From assembly GCA_029861535.1 (NCBI GenBank), contig JAOTZC010000016.1:1-51923 (forward strand): a stretch of 51,923 nucleotides of DNA, in the 5' to 3' direction. The number at the start of each line of letters is the position of its first letter. Position 1 is the first letter of the stretch. A model generated the notes under the pieces. It searched no databases and was not told the origin of the DNA. It saw only the letters and a list, made by a program, of their open reading frames with translations. Shown piece after piece: positions 34,783 to 43,303 of this stretch. Position numbers and translations under genes: made by a program. Origin of the DNA: Gammaproteobacteria bacterium. GTDB lineage: Bacteria; Pseudomonadota; Gammaproteobacteria; Steroidobacterales; Woeseiaceae.

Positions 34783-35328
34783 TTGTCTATCTCTGTGCTC
34801 GATGCGCTTCGGCCCGCGAAGAAGCCAGCGTTGCTCACGCTTGTGCTCGTGATCGGACTGTTTGTAGGCGCATGGGTACACGGCAAATATCTTTCCGATC
34901 GCAGTCCGGTTCAACCAATCGATTTCAGTCACACGATACATACCACGGACAATGAGATTCCGTGCCAGCACTGCCACATCTATGCCGACACGACACCGGT
35001 TGCCGGCGTTCCCAGCGTTAGCAAATGCATCGGATGTCACAAGTCTTTACCCGACGTGCGCGAAGGTCCTGAAATCCTGAAGCTGGCCGCCTACTGGGAA
35101 AATCGTGAACCGATACCATGGATTAAAGTGCACGATGTTCCCGATTTTGTGCATTTCACGCATAAGCGACACATCAAAGCTGGTCTCGAGTGTCAGGAAT
35201 GTCACGGTTCGGTAGAGACGATGGACCGCGTTACCCGTGTGGTAACGATCAGGATGTCGTGGTGCGTCGATTGTCATACGGAGAAAGAAGTAGAAAACGG
35301 CCGCGATTGCTGGACCTGCCACAAGTAG
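34783..35328 (+). CDS. actA: Alternative complex III pentahaem cytochrome c subunit ActA
   Basis: 181 residues from a TTG start with GGGGGA five bases upstream. One N-terminal membrane helix (about 16-34) anchors a periplasmic domain with five CxxCH motifs at 61-65, 82-86, 137-141, 161-165 and 176-180. Additional His residues (HTIHTT, HFTHKRH) suit bis-His ligation. Size and haem count match ActA. It is the first gene of actA-B1-B2-C-D-E-F. Role: pass electrons from the ActB iron-sulfur chain to periplasmic acceptors. Confidence 0.93.
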   Translation: MSISVLDALRPAKKPALLTLVLVIGLFVGAWVHGKYLSDRSPVQPIDFSHTIHTTDNEIPCQHCHIYADTTPVAGVPSVSKCIGCHKSLPDVREGPEILKLAAYWENREPIPWIKVHDVPDFVHFTHKRHIKAGLECQECHGSVETMDRVTRVVTIRMSWCVDCHTEKEVENGRDCWTCHK

Positions 35329-35418
35329 TGAAGCGACAAACAAACAATGACTGACGTGAGGTAGAAACGAGAGAGCGCTTGCATAATTCGCCTGGAATGG
35401 CGATGGGGATTGGATCGA

Positions 35419-37668
35419 ATGTCAAAGATCAGCCGTAGAGACTTGCTGCAATACATCGGCGCCGGGGGCGTCGGCGCCGTTGGCGGCGTTCTGTATGGCG
35501 AGAGCGTACAACGAAACGTCGAGTTGCTGATCCCACAGGTGGTTCCCCCAGACGACTATTCGCCGGGAGTTGCAAGCTGGTACAACACGGTCTGCAATCA
35601 ATGTTCGGCCGGATGCGGAATTTCCGTACGCATTCGCGAGGGCAAAGCAAAAAAGATTGAAGGAAATCCTGTGCATCCGGTCAGTCAGGGGCGTACGTGT
35701 GCAAGAGGGCAGGCCGGCCTGAATGCTTTGTATAATCCAGATCGGATTAGAACTCCGCTGCAGAACGCGGGGCAGCGCGGATCCGGAAGCTTCGAAGAAA
35801 TAAGCTGGGGAGACGCGCTGGCCACGGTCGGAAGCCGCCTTGGCCGGCTAAAAATTGAGAACAACGCCAGTCGCGTAAGGCTGCTAACGGGTCGGGTCAG
35901 AGGACGCCTGGACGAACTTTTTGCGCAGTTCATGGGCTTGCTGGGGTCAGACCATTACCAGCAATATGACTTCACTTACCCGTCAGCTCTGATGGCCGCC
36001 AACAAAACGTCGTACGGAACTGATGTTTTGCCGTACTACGATATTAAAAACGCCACTTTTGTACTGTCGTTTGGCGCCGACTATCTAGGTACCTGGATCT
36101 CGCCGGTTCACCACAGCCTCGCATATGGACACTTACGACATGGGCAAGAGGGGCGGCGTGGCAAGACGGTTCAGATCGAGCCACGCATGTCGCTGACCGG
36201 TGCCAGCGCCGACGAGTGGATTCCTGCACGACCGGGTACCGAGGGTCTGCTCGCCCTAGGAATCGCTCATGCGCTTGTCAGTGACGGGCGTTATCAAGGT
36301 AGTGACCGGGACGAATGGTCGACCGCGCTCGCTGCTTTTTCGCCCGCGCGGGTATCTGCTGAGACCGAAGTCAGTGACGACAAAATCTCGCAGCTTGCCC
36401 GAGAATTCGGCGCAAGTGCGGCAAGCCTCGCCATCGCAGGCGGTGCAGCCGCGGCCGGAACCAACGCCGTTGCTAGTGTCGTCGCGGTCAATGCGTTGAA
36501 CCATATTGCCGGCAACCTCGGTAAGCCGGGAGGAGTTATTTTCAATTCCGAACAGGCGTTCTCGTCTGCAGCGGCTTCACGTCCGGCAGGACATCAGGGT
36601 GTGCTCGACCTCACCGAGGCGATGGAAGCTGGCGACGTAGAAGTATTGCTCGTGCACGATGCCAACCCCGTGTATGCACTGCCTGAAAATGTCAGATTTC
36701 AGCAAGCGCTACAAAATGTGCCGCTCATTGTCGCGCTGTCCAGTTTCCCGGATGAGACAACCGAAATGGCAGATCTCATCCTCCCAACCAACACGTACTT
36801 GGAATCCTGGGGCGATGATGTGCCGGATCCCGGTGTCGGCTTCCCGGTAGCCTCGATATCCCAGCCGGTCGTGGCACCGTTGTACGACACGCTTTCCGCA
36901 GGTGACATCGTACTTTCATTGGCGCGGCAGATTGGCGGCGAACTGCCGATTCGCATGCGTTGGGGAACGATGGAAGAGTTCATCAGGGATCGCTGGCGGG
37001 AAGAATATAATAAGCGCGAGTCAGCCGGAGAAGCGCAGGAATTCGAGGCATTCTGGCAGGCCTCTTTAGAAGCGGGTGTGTGGGGCCAGCCGGGCGCTGA
37101 CTCCGGTGGCAACTCCGTGCCTTCCACTTCATCGACAATTGCGTCGATTGCCAATCCAGTATCAATGTTTGCCGGCGGCGAAAGTGACTATCCGCTTGTG
37201 CTGCATCCGTACCTGACGGCAACATTCCTGGATGGCAGGGGAGCCAATCTCCCGTGGTTGCAGGAGTTGCCCGATCCAATGACCAGCGTCGTGTACGGAT
37301 CCTGGGCCGAACTCAATCCGGCGACAGCAGCCGAAATGGGAATCAAGGACGGGGATGTGCTGGAAATTTCATCGCCGACTGGAACCGTCCGCGTTCCGGC
37401 ACTCACTTTTCCGGCGATCAGACCCGATGTCGTGGCAATGCCTATCGGCCAGGGCCATAAGGGCTACGGTCGCTACGCCGGGGACCGGGGTGCCAATCCG
37501 ATTCACGTCGTCGCCAACCAAATTGACACGCAGTCAGGCGAACTTGCCTGGGCGGCGACGCGGGTGAAAATCAAACGTACGGGCGAGAAGCTACAGATCA
37601 TCAAGACTGATGGCGTTACCCGCACTCTAGGTCGTCAAATTTTGGCGCCCAAGAACGATCATGGGTAA
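35419..37668 (+). CDS. actB: Alternative complex III molybdopterin-like subunit ActB1
   Basis: 749 residues from ATG 35419 (TTG 35410 is in frame but too close to the GGGGA site). A Tat-type signal (ISRRDLLQYIGAGGVG) opens it. A cubane-binding motif C59-x2-C62-x3-C66-x27-C94 follows, then the domains of the molybdopterin oxidoreductase superfamily (ITLPTNTYLESWGD-type and the C-terminal GDVLEISSPTGTVRVPAL domain). In studied ACIII the subunit holds no molybdenum. It lacks the C-terminal ferredoxin-like domain, which is encoded separately 14 bases downstream. Confidence 0.92.
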   Translation: MSKISRRDLLQYIGAGGVGAVGGVLYGESVQRNVELLIPQVVPPDDYSPGVASWYNTVCNQCSAGCGISVRIREGKAKKIEGNPVHPVSQGRTCARGQAGLNALYNPDRIRTPLQNAGQRGSGSFEEISWGDALATVGSRLGRLKIENNASRVRLLTGRVRGRLDELFAQFMGLLGSDHYQQYDFTYPSALMAANKTSYGTDVLPYYDIKNATFVLSFGADYLGTWISPVHHSLAYGHLRHGQEGRRGKTVQIEPRMSLTGASADEWIPARPGTEGLLALGIAHALVSDGRYQGSDRDEWSTALAAFSPARVSAETEVSDDKISQLAREFGASAASLAIAGGAAAAGTNAVASVVAVNALNHIAGNLGKPGGVIFNSEQAFSSAAASRPAGHQGVLDLTEAMEAGDVEVLLVHDANPVYALPENVRFQQALQNVPLIVALSSFPDETTEMADLILPTNTYLESWGDDVPDPGVGFPVASISQPVVAPLYDTLSAGDIVLSLARQIGGELPIRMRWGTMEEFIRDRWREEYNKRESAGEAQEFEAFWQASLEAGVWGQPGADSGGNSVPSTSSTIASIANPVSMFAGGESDYPLVLHPYLTATFLDGRGANLPWLQELPDPMTSVVYGSWAELNPATAAEMGIKDGDVLEISSPTGTVRVPALTFPAIRPDVVAMPIGQGHKGYGRYAGDRGANPIHVVANQIDTQSGELAWAATRVKIKRTGEKLQIIKTDGVTRTLGRQILAPKNDHG

Positions 37669-37682
37669 GGCGGAGAACTGAA

Positions 37683-38432
37683 TTGAGCACATTCGTTGAA
37701 AAACTTAGGTCTTACCGTAAACCCGGATATTACGACGAATTCGATTATCACTGGACGATGACAATTGATCTGGATCGTTGCACAGGTTGCGAGGCCTGTG
37801 TGGTCGCTTGCCAAGCAGAAAACAATCTTCCTATCGTCGGTGAAGAACGCTTCGCGCAGAGCCGCGAGATAAAGTGGATACGAATCGAACGCTACTGGGA
37901 GGGTGAGTACCCCAATGTAAAGATGGGCTTCATCCCAATGCTCTGTCAGCAATGCGACGATGCCCCATGTGAGACCGCATGCCCCGTGTACGCGACCTAT
38001 CACAATCAGGATGGACTGAATACCCAGATCTATAACCGCTGCATCGGCACCCGGACTTGCGCCGTTTATTGCCCGTACGAGGTTCGCTATTTCAACTGGT
38101 TCACGTACACCTGGGACGAGCCGCTGGAGCAACAGCTGAATCCGGATGTCAGCGTACGGGAAAAAGGTGTCATGGAAAAATGTACGTTTTGCATCCAGAG
38201 AATCCGCATCGCCAAGGACAATGCGAAGGACGATGACGAACGTCGGGTTCGTGATGGCGAAGTCGTTCCCGCCTGTGTTCAAAGTTGTCCAACCGAAGCC
38301 ATGGTTTTTGGGAACAGCAAGGATCCGGGAAGCAAAGTGTCGAAGATGATGAAAAACCCGAGAGGCTATAAGGTCTTAGAAGAGTTGAATACGTCGCCGT
38401 CGATCGTCTATTTGACGAAGGCGCATTCTTGA
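37683..38432 (+). CDS. Alternative complex III iron-sulfur subunit ActB2
   Basis: 249 residues from TTG 37683 (GGCGGAG seven bases upstream). It is an NrfC/DmsB-like polyferredoxin: C33-x2-C36-x2-C39-x3-C43 (CTGCEACVVAC), CQQCDDAPCETACP, CIGTRTCAVYCP, CTFCIQR and CVQSCP. It corresponds to the C-terminal half of fused ActB and should carry three to four Fe-S clusters linking the quinol site of ActC to ActA. No Tat signal, so it is probably exported as a complex with ActB1. Confidence 0.92.
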   Translation: MSTFVEKLRSYRKPGYYDEFDYHWTMTIDLDRCTGCEACVVACQAENNLPIVGEERFAQSREIKWIRIERYWEGEYPNVKMGFIPMLCQQCDDAPCETACPVYATYHNQDGLNTQIYNRCIGTRTCAVYCPYEVRYFNWFTYTWDEPLEQQLNPDVSVREKGVMEKCTFCIQRIRIAKDNAKDDDERRVRDGEVVPACVQSCPTEAMVFGNSKDPGSKVSKMMKNPRGYKVLEELNTSPSIVYLTKAHS

Positions 38433-38452
38433 GCCGACGAGAAACATAAACG

Positions 38453-39778
38453 ATGTTTGATCACGGACAGCCAAGTTACGCGGAAGTCAACAAAGACGTC
38501 CTTGCCACAATGTTGGAAACCGGTCCGAAGTACTGGATATTGCTGGGCACAACGATGGGCGTAGCAGGAATCTGCTTCTTTATGCCGTGGTTTTATCAGC
38601 TGATCGTCGGCGTCGGTGCCGCCGGCATGAATCGCAATGCAGTCTGGGGTACGTATCTGTCGAACTTCATTTTCTGGATCGGTTTAAGCCACTCCGGAAC
38701 GTTGTTGTCTGCGGTTCTGCATATCACTAACAGCCCATGGCGCAAGGCGATTTATCGTAGTGCAGAGGCCATGACGTTGTTCTCGTTGATGACCGCAGCC
38801 TTGTTTGTAATGGTGCATGTGGGCCGCGTGTGGTTCGTGCATTGGAGTTTTCCGATTCCCAATCAAATGGGCTTGTGGCCGAACTTTCGTTCTCCTCTAA
38901 TGTTCGACGTTATGGCAATCACGACCTATCTGACGGCGAGTTCGATATTCATCTATATGGGATCGGTGCCGGATTTCGCTGCTGTAAGGGATGCGAGCAC
39001 CGGCTTGCGTCGCCGACTCTATACAATTTTCTCGTTTGGCTGGCGGGGCACTGCAAGGGAATGGCATACGTTGGGATGGGCATATACGTTCTTTGCCGTA
39101 TTTGTTGTTCCGCTCGCAGTATCGGTGCACAGCATCGTGTCCTGGGACTTTGCGCTTTCAATCGTGCCCGGATTGCACCACACGATATTCGCTCCGTATT
39201 TCGTGTGCGGCGCTATCTATTCCGGAACGGCCGGCATTGTTACCGTGATGTATTGCCTGAGAAAGTTTCTCCATTTCGAGAAGTACATAGGCCAGGTGCA
39301 TCTCGACAGTCTCGGCAAACTTCTTATCGCATTGTCGTTAATATGGAGTTACATCAACATCCTCGAGCTTTTCAGCAGCTGGTACGGTGGGACTTCATTT
39401 GAACTCGAGGCGCTGAAATTCAGGCTAATCGGTTTCTATGCGCCGCTTTATTGGGAAATGATCCTGTTCTGCGCATTTGTCCCATTGCTGATGCTGTCCA
39501 AAAAGATTCGCTGGTCCTGGAACAAGATGCTAGTGATCTCGATTTTGATCAACATTGGCATGCTTACCGAAAGGTTCATCATCGTAGCCACGTCACAGCC
39601 TCGCAAATTTCTACCGGATGCCTTCGGGTTTTATTTCCCGAGTTGGATCGAGATATCGATCACGATCGGCTCGTTCGCGATTTTCGCGACACTATTCCTG
39701 ATCTTCATCAAATGGGTACCGTCGATTTCGATTTACGAGGTCAAGGAAACGCTGAAGCCGCTCAGGAGGGATGCCTAA
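38453..39778 (+). CDS. actC: Alternative complex III membrane subunit ActC (NrfD family)
   Basis: 441 residues with about ten membrane helices, in the NrfD/PsrC family. The N-terminal extension (VNKDVLATMLETGPKYW) and FIFWIGLSHSGTLLSAVLHI helix match ActC. It holds a quinol-oxidation site at the periplasmic side in solved ACIII structures. The stop TAA overlaps the ATG of actD by one base. Confidence 0.93.
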   Translation: MFDHGQPSYAEVNKDVLATMLETGPKYWILLGTTMGVAGICFFMPWFYQLIVGVGAAGMNRNAVWGTYLSNFIFWIGLSHSGTLLSAVLHITNSPWRKAIYRSAEAMTLFSLMTAALFVMVHVGRVWFVHWSFPIPNQMGLWPNFRSPLMFDVMAITTYLTASSIFIYMGSVPDFAAVRDASTGLRRRLYTIFSFGWRGTAREWHTLGWAYTFFAVFVVPLAVSVHSIVSWDFALSIVPGLHHTIFAPYFVCGAIYSGTAGIVTVMYCLRKFLHFEKYIGQVHLDSLGKLLIALSLIWSYINILELFSSWYGGTSFELEALKFRLIGFYAPLYWEMILFCAFVPLLMLSKKIRWSWNKMLVISILINIGMLTERFIIVATSQPRKFLPDAFGFYFPSWIEISITIGSFAIFATLFLIFIKWVPSISIYEVKETLKPLRRDA

Positions 39779-40284
39779 TGGCCGTCATTGGCGCCTTCGC
39801 GTATGAGGAAGATTTCCTTGCTGCAGCGGAAAACCTGAAGGCATCGGGATTCGATAATATTTCGCTGCTGTCTCCGTTGCCCCTGGAAGAGGCACAAGAA
39901 GTATTAGGACTCGGCAAGTCGCCGGTCAGGCGTTTTTCCCTGGCTGGCGCCATCCTTGGCGGCATTTGCGGATTTGCGATGGCCGCCGGCACCGCCCTCG
40001 TGTTCATACTGCCAACCGGGGGCAGGACCATCATCACGCTGCCGCCATTTCTCGTTATCACCTACGAGATGACAATACTGTTTGGCGTGTTGTTTACGCT
40101 GCTGGGTTTTCATTTTGTCTCAGGCCTGCCTGCATGGCGCGATAAACCATACCTGCCATCGGCAAATATCGATCACTTCGTCGTCGTCGTAGAAGGCGCT
40201 GCGGGAGAGCAGGTGGCCAGGGCGGAAGCGATTATCAGAGATGCCGGTGCGGACGAGATTCGGCATGTGGAGGAAGACCAGTGA
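39778..40284 (+). CDS. actD: Alternative complex III subunit ActD (DUF3341)
   Basis: 168 residues. The start is ATG 39778, overlapping the actC stop as TAATG, with AGGAGG about eight bases upstream. N- and C-terminal soluble parts flank two membrane helices (AGAILGGICGFAMAAGTALVFIL and MTILFGVLFTLLGFHFV), the DUF3341 layout. The starting segment AFAYEEDFLAAAENLKASGF and the closing DHFVVVVEG are family features. Structural role in ACIII. The stop overlaps the GTG start of actE by 4 bases. Confidence 0.92.
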   Translation: MAVIGAFAYEEDFLAAAENLKASGFDNISLLSPLPLEEAQEVLGLGKSPVRRFSLAGAILGGICGFAMAAGTALVFILPTGGRTIITLPPFLVITYEMTILFGVLFTLLGFHFVSGLPAWRDKPYLPSANIDHFVVVVEGAAGEQVARAEAIIRDAGADEIRHVEEDQ

Positions 40285-40811
40285 AGAGCCGGCAACTTCT
40301 TGGCCTGGCGTGCAGTGTGTGTCTTCTTGTAATACCAGGCGCGGGCGGAACGCTGCCATGGGACAAGGATATGCAAGACCAGCCGAACATGAAGCCACAG
40401 GACTCGGTTATCGAGACCAACCCAACAACGGTGCCGGTTGGTGGCAAGGATCAGTTTCCGCCGCCGAAAGATATCATCGAGCTGGTGCGGGCCCGGCTTG
40501 AGGCAGGACGAACGCTGGTCAACCCGATCGCGAAGTCGCCGGAGTCACTTGCTCGAGGCAGAGAAATGTACGAGTTGCATTGTCTGGTCTGTCACGGCGA
40601 GCAGGGTCGCGGTAACGGGCCTGTAGGGCAAAAATTCGTACCTCAGCCGATGGAGCTGAACTTCGACTATGTGCAGCTTCAGCCTGACGGGCAAATCTTT
40701 TATACGATCAGTCACGGCAGCATTGCGATGCCATTTTATCGACAAGCAATAGCGCCCGAAGACCGCTGGCATCTAGTCAACTTCATCAAGGAAGTCTTTG
40801 GCGAAACATGA
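40281..40811 (+). CDS. actE: Alternative complex III monohaem cytochrome c subunit ActE
   Basis: 176 residues from GTG 40281 with GGAGGA six bases upstream. The N-terminus has a signal-like hydrophobic segment (LLGLACSVCLLVIPGAG) and the mature protein a single haem motif CLVCH at 101-105, with GNGPVGQKFVPQP and the distal Met in HGSIAMPFYR. It is the mobile haem c domain that hands electrons to the oxidase in ACIII-oxidase supercomplexes. No perfect lipobox was seen. Confidence 0.92.
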   Translation: MKSRQLLGLACSVCLLVIPGAGGTLPWDKDMQDQPNMKPQDSVIETNPTTVPVGGKDQFPPPKDIIELVRARLEAGRTLVNPIAKSPESLARGREMYELHCLVCHGEQGRGNGPVGQKFVPQPMELNFDYVQLQPDGQIFYTISHGSIAMPFYRQAIAPEDRWHLVNFIKEVFGET

Positions 40812-40827
40812 ACGTGGTAAACGCAAC

Positions 40828-42015
40828 ATGAGCGCGATACCTGAAGCAGTGATAAATGCCAAGTCACAACGTGGCGGCCGCGCGTTTTTCGTGCTGATCA
40901 TGATCTTCCTAATCGGCGTTGCCAGTGCGGTCTTCGCCGTGTTGAGCGGAGATGCTCAGCCGGATTTGCCGTTGTTCACGGTCTCGTATCTGTTTCTGCT
41001 CGGCATCAGCCAGACCGGCGTCGTGTTTACGGCGATGCTCCGTCTCGTCAAATCTGATTGGGGCAAACCATGGTACCGATTGGCCGAGCTGTCGACACTA
41101 GCGTATTTCCCGTTTGCAATTGTCGGCTTTCTTTTAATTATTTACTATGCACGCGACGAACTTTTCTACTGGTTGCACGTGTCGCCCGAGGAACACATCA
41201 GCCCCTGGCTGAACATCGACTGGCTCGTCATTCGCGACTTGGGCGGTTTGTTGTTGTTTTATCTTCTGTCGATTATGTACATCGGCAATGCCCTGCGCCC
41301 GGACCTGCAAACCGGAGACGATTCGGCGACAATCGACCGTGACGAGACGGAAACGCGGCTTTATCAGCTTTCACCGATCATTCTGATTGCGTTTGTCGTT
41401 TGCAATACCTTCATTGCCTGGGATTTTGCAATGATGTTAGTGCCGCATTGGCACAGTACTGTTTTCCCAATTCACTTCTGGTTCGGCAATGTCTTTGCGG
41501 GGTCTGCCGCCATGATTGCGATTGCTGCTGTCATGCGGCGGGCAGATGGCGGTGCTCATTTCGGGCAGTATCAGATTAAGTGTCTGGGAATGTTGGTCAC
41601 AGGGTTCACACTGTTGTGGATGTATTTTTTTTGGGCACAGTTCTTTGTCATCTGGTTCGGTAATCTGCCGCACGAAACGGAGCCGTTGTGGAGGCAGATG
41701 GACGGTCATTACGCGCCATATTTCTGGACCATGATGACAGCTTGCTTTGTCGTGCCGTTTACCGCTGGAGTGTTCGCTATCGTAAAGCGATCAGTGTTAG
41801 GCATGTGCATCGTCGCGGTCGCCATCAATCTTGGCATATGGATCAACAAGTATCTGATGATCGTGCCAGTCTATTCACCAGATGACCGGCCCTTCGACCA
41901 GTGGATTGATATCGCTTTGGCACTTGGCTTACTCGCCGGCTTTCTCATGACGCTAATGATCCTTGCGAGACGACTGCCTATATACTCGAACTGGGAGATG
42001 AGTCGCGAGGCGTAA
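40828..42015 (+). CDS. actF: Alternative complex III membrane subunit ActF (NrfD family)
   Basis: 395 residues from ATG 40828 (an in-frame TTG at 40798 overlaps actE and is less likely). About ten membrane helices; paralogous to ActC but shorter (GISQTGVVFTAMLRL, WDFAMMLVPHWHSTVFPIHFWFG, MYFFWAQFFVIWFGNLPHET). In the family it may form part of the proton path. It ends the core act operon. Confidence 0.92.
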   Translation: MSAIPEAVINAKSQRGGRAFFVLIMIFLIGVASAVFAVLSGDAQPDLPLFTVSYLFLLGISQTGVVFTAMLRLVKSDWGKPWYRLAELSTLAYFPFAIVGFLLIIYYARDELFYWLHVSPEEHISPWLNIDWLVIRDLGGLLLFYLLSIMYIGNALRPDLQTGDDSATIDRDETETRLYQLSPIILIAFVVCNTFIAWDFAMMLVPHWHSTVFPIHFWFGNVFAGSAAMIAIAAVMRRADGGAHFGQYQIKCLGMLVTGFTLLWMYFFWAQFFVIWFGNLPHETEPLWRQMDGHYAPYFWTMMTACFVVPFTAGVFAIVKRSVLGMCIVAVAINLGIWINKYLMIVPVYSPDDRPFDQWIDIALALGLLAGFLMTLMILARRLPIYSNWEMSREA

Positions 42016-42066
42016 CGGGACGAACCATCCAGTATTCCGGTCCGCCACATTGAACGCCAGCGCGGT

Positions 42067-42073
42067 AAGGGGA
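42067..42073 (+). promoter_or_regulatory. Shine-Dalgarno suggesting an ATC start
   Basis: AAGGGGA lies eight bases before ATC at 42082-42084. The frame is open from the actF stop (42013-42015), holds no ATG, and has its first canonical start, GTG 42157, inside the first membrane helix and without a ribosome-binding site. ATC is a very rare start codon, so this stays tentative. Confidence 0.4.
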
Positions 42074-42081
42074 ATTCTCCC

Positions 42082-42588
42082 ATCAACGAAAATCCAGAGC
42101 ACAGTAATCCAACGCGACGCGGCAATGCCATCATCAATGTCGGCGCCGTCATCGCGGTGCTGTTGGGACTTCCGGTGTTTTTTATTGGCTTGTATGGCTT
42201 GGCCGGAATCCTAACCGGTGGCAAGTTGGTTGGTGGCGCGTTAGGCGCGCTTTGGAGCTACATGGCGGTGGCCGGCGCTTATGAGCTAAATCGCCGAAAA
42301 TTCGATTGGCTGCGAGGCAAGGCATACAGCGATCAACATCTGCTGGCCGGCACCGCCGCCGTGTCGTTTGGGCTTATGATCAGCGGCGCGCTGCATGAAA
42401 CGATGCCCGCATTGGCTATAATTCCAGCGTTATCGGCTACTCTGCAAGCCAACGACGGACACGAGAAAAAATTCTTTTCGTTAATTCATGCCGCGATATT
42501 GATTGCTGGCATAGGTATTGGGATCTGGTTCTACAACGGTAGCGGTATTGGCCAGATTCTCATTCACAAAATCGAATCACTGCCCTAG
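42082..42588 (+). CDS. Four-helix membrane protein of unknown function at the end of the act operon
   Basis: 168 residues if read from ATC 42082, 143 from GTG 42157. Helices: NVGAVIAVLLGLPVFFIGLY, LVGGALGALWSYMAVAGAY, LLAGTAAVSFGLMISGAL and IHAAILIAGIGIGIWFY. No recognised motif; the short loops carry RRKFDWLRG. It lies 66 bases after actF in the same frame and 25 bases before a glutathione-transferase gene, all on the plus strand. It could be an ACIII accessory or assembly factor, but position is the only argument. Confidence 0.65.
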   Translation: MNENPEHSNPTRRGNAIINVGAVIAVLLGLPVFFIGLYGLAGILTGGKLVGGALGALWSYMAVAGAYELNRRKFDWLRGKAYSDQHLLAGTAAVSFGLMISGALHETMPALAIIPALSATLQANDGHEKKFFSLIHAAILIAGIGIGIWFYNGSGIGQILIHKIESLP

Positions 42589-42613
42589 AGGTCATGGGAG
42601 AGGAGTGACGAAC

Positions 42614-43258
42614 ATGAAATTCTATTATCACCCGATATCGAGTTACTGCCAAAAGGTCATGATTGCCTTTTACGAGAAGGACGTTGAATTCGAACCTGAA
42701 ATCGTTGCGCTAATGGATCCTGAGGAGCGGGAAAAGTATCGCGAGATATATCCAATGGGCAAGGTGCCGGCCCTCGTGCTCGATGATGATCGCCTGATTC
42801 CGGAATCGAGCATAATTATCGAGTATCTAGACGGAATAGCGGAACCGAAACTCATATTCGGTGACGCCGATCAACGTCGAAAAATTCGGTTCAAAGATCG
42901 CATGTACGATCTGTACCTTAACGAATCCGTTAGCACGCTTATATTCCAAGAAATGAAACCGGAATCAGAGCGAGACCAGGAACGCATCGACACTGCGAAA
43001 TTCCGTATCGACACAATGTACGGCTTCATGGAACACGAATTTGCGAATCAGCCCTATTCAAATGGCGAGACCTTCGGCATGGCCGACTGCGCCGCGACAC
43101 CAGCACTGTATTACGCACGTCATAAGGCGCCGTTCGACAAGCATAAGCACATCAGCGCCTATTGGGATCGTCTGGCGTCGCGACCTTCAGTACAGCGCGT
43201 CATGACTGAGGCCGAGCCGTACGTTAAGGCAATTCTAGGGCAGGATGCGGCTGCCTGA
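42614..43258 (+). CDS. Glutathione S-transferase family protein
   Basis: 214 residues from ATG 42614 (AGGAG eight bases upstream). Thioredoxin-like N-terminal domain (FYYHPISSYCQKVMIAFYEK, then MGKVPALVLDD and ESSIIIEYLD, the glutathione-binding P-x-L and E-S motifs), then an all-helical C-terminal domain (about 85-210, with FGMADCAATPALYYA). The catalytic position is Ser or Cys in SSYCQK, not Tyr. Likely cytosolic detoxification or redox role. It follows the membrane-protein gene by 25 bases. Confidence 0.92.
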   Translation: MKFYYHPISSYCQKVMIAFYEKDVEFEPEIVALMDPEEREKYREIYPMGKVPALVLDDDRLIPESSIIIEYLDGIAEPKLIFGDADQRRKIRFKDRMYDLYLNESVSTLIFQEMKPESERDQERIDTAKFRIDTMYGFMEHEFANQPYSNGETFGMADCAATPALYYARHKAPFDKHKHISAYWDRLASRPSVQRVMTEAEPYVKAILGQDAAA

Positions 43259-43303
43259 GTTTAGGATTGCTGCGGCGACCGGCAAAGCCGACAATGCTTG
43301 ATA

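Noticed and set aside
39451..39777. Longer start for ActD inside actC
   Set aside because: The extra frame overlaps actC and lacks membrane or family features; ATG 39778 has a clear ribosome-binding site and begins with the DUF3341 motif.
42013..42081. Stop-codon read-through joining ActF to the four-helix protein
   Set aside because: The two are in the same frame, but a TAA stop with no recoding signal and a separate ribosome-binding site at 42067 make independent translation more likely.
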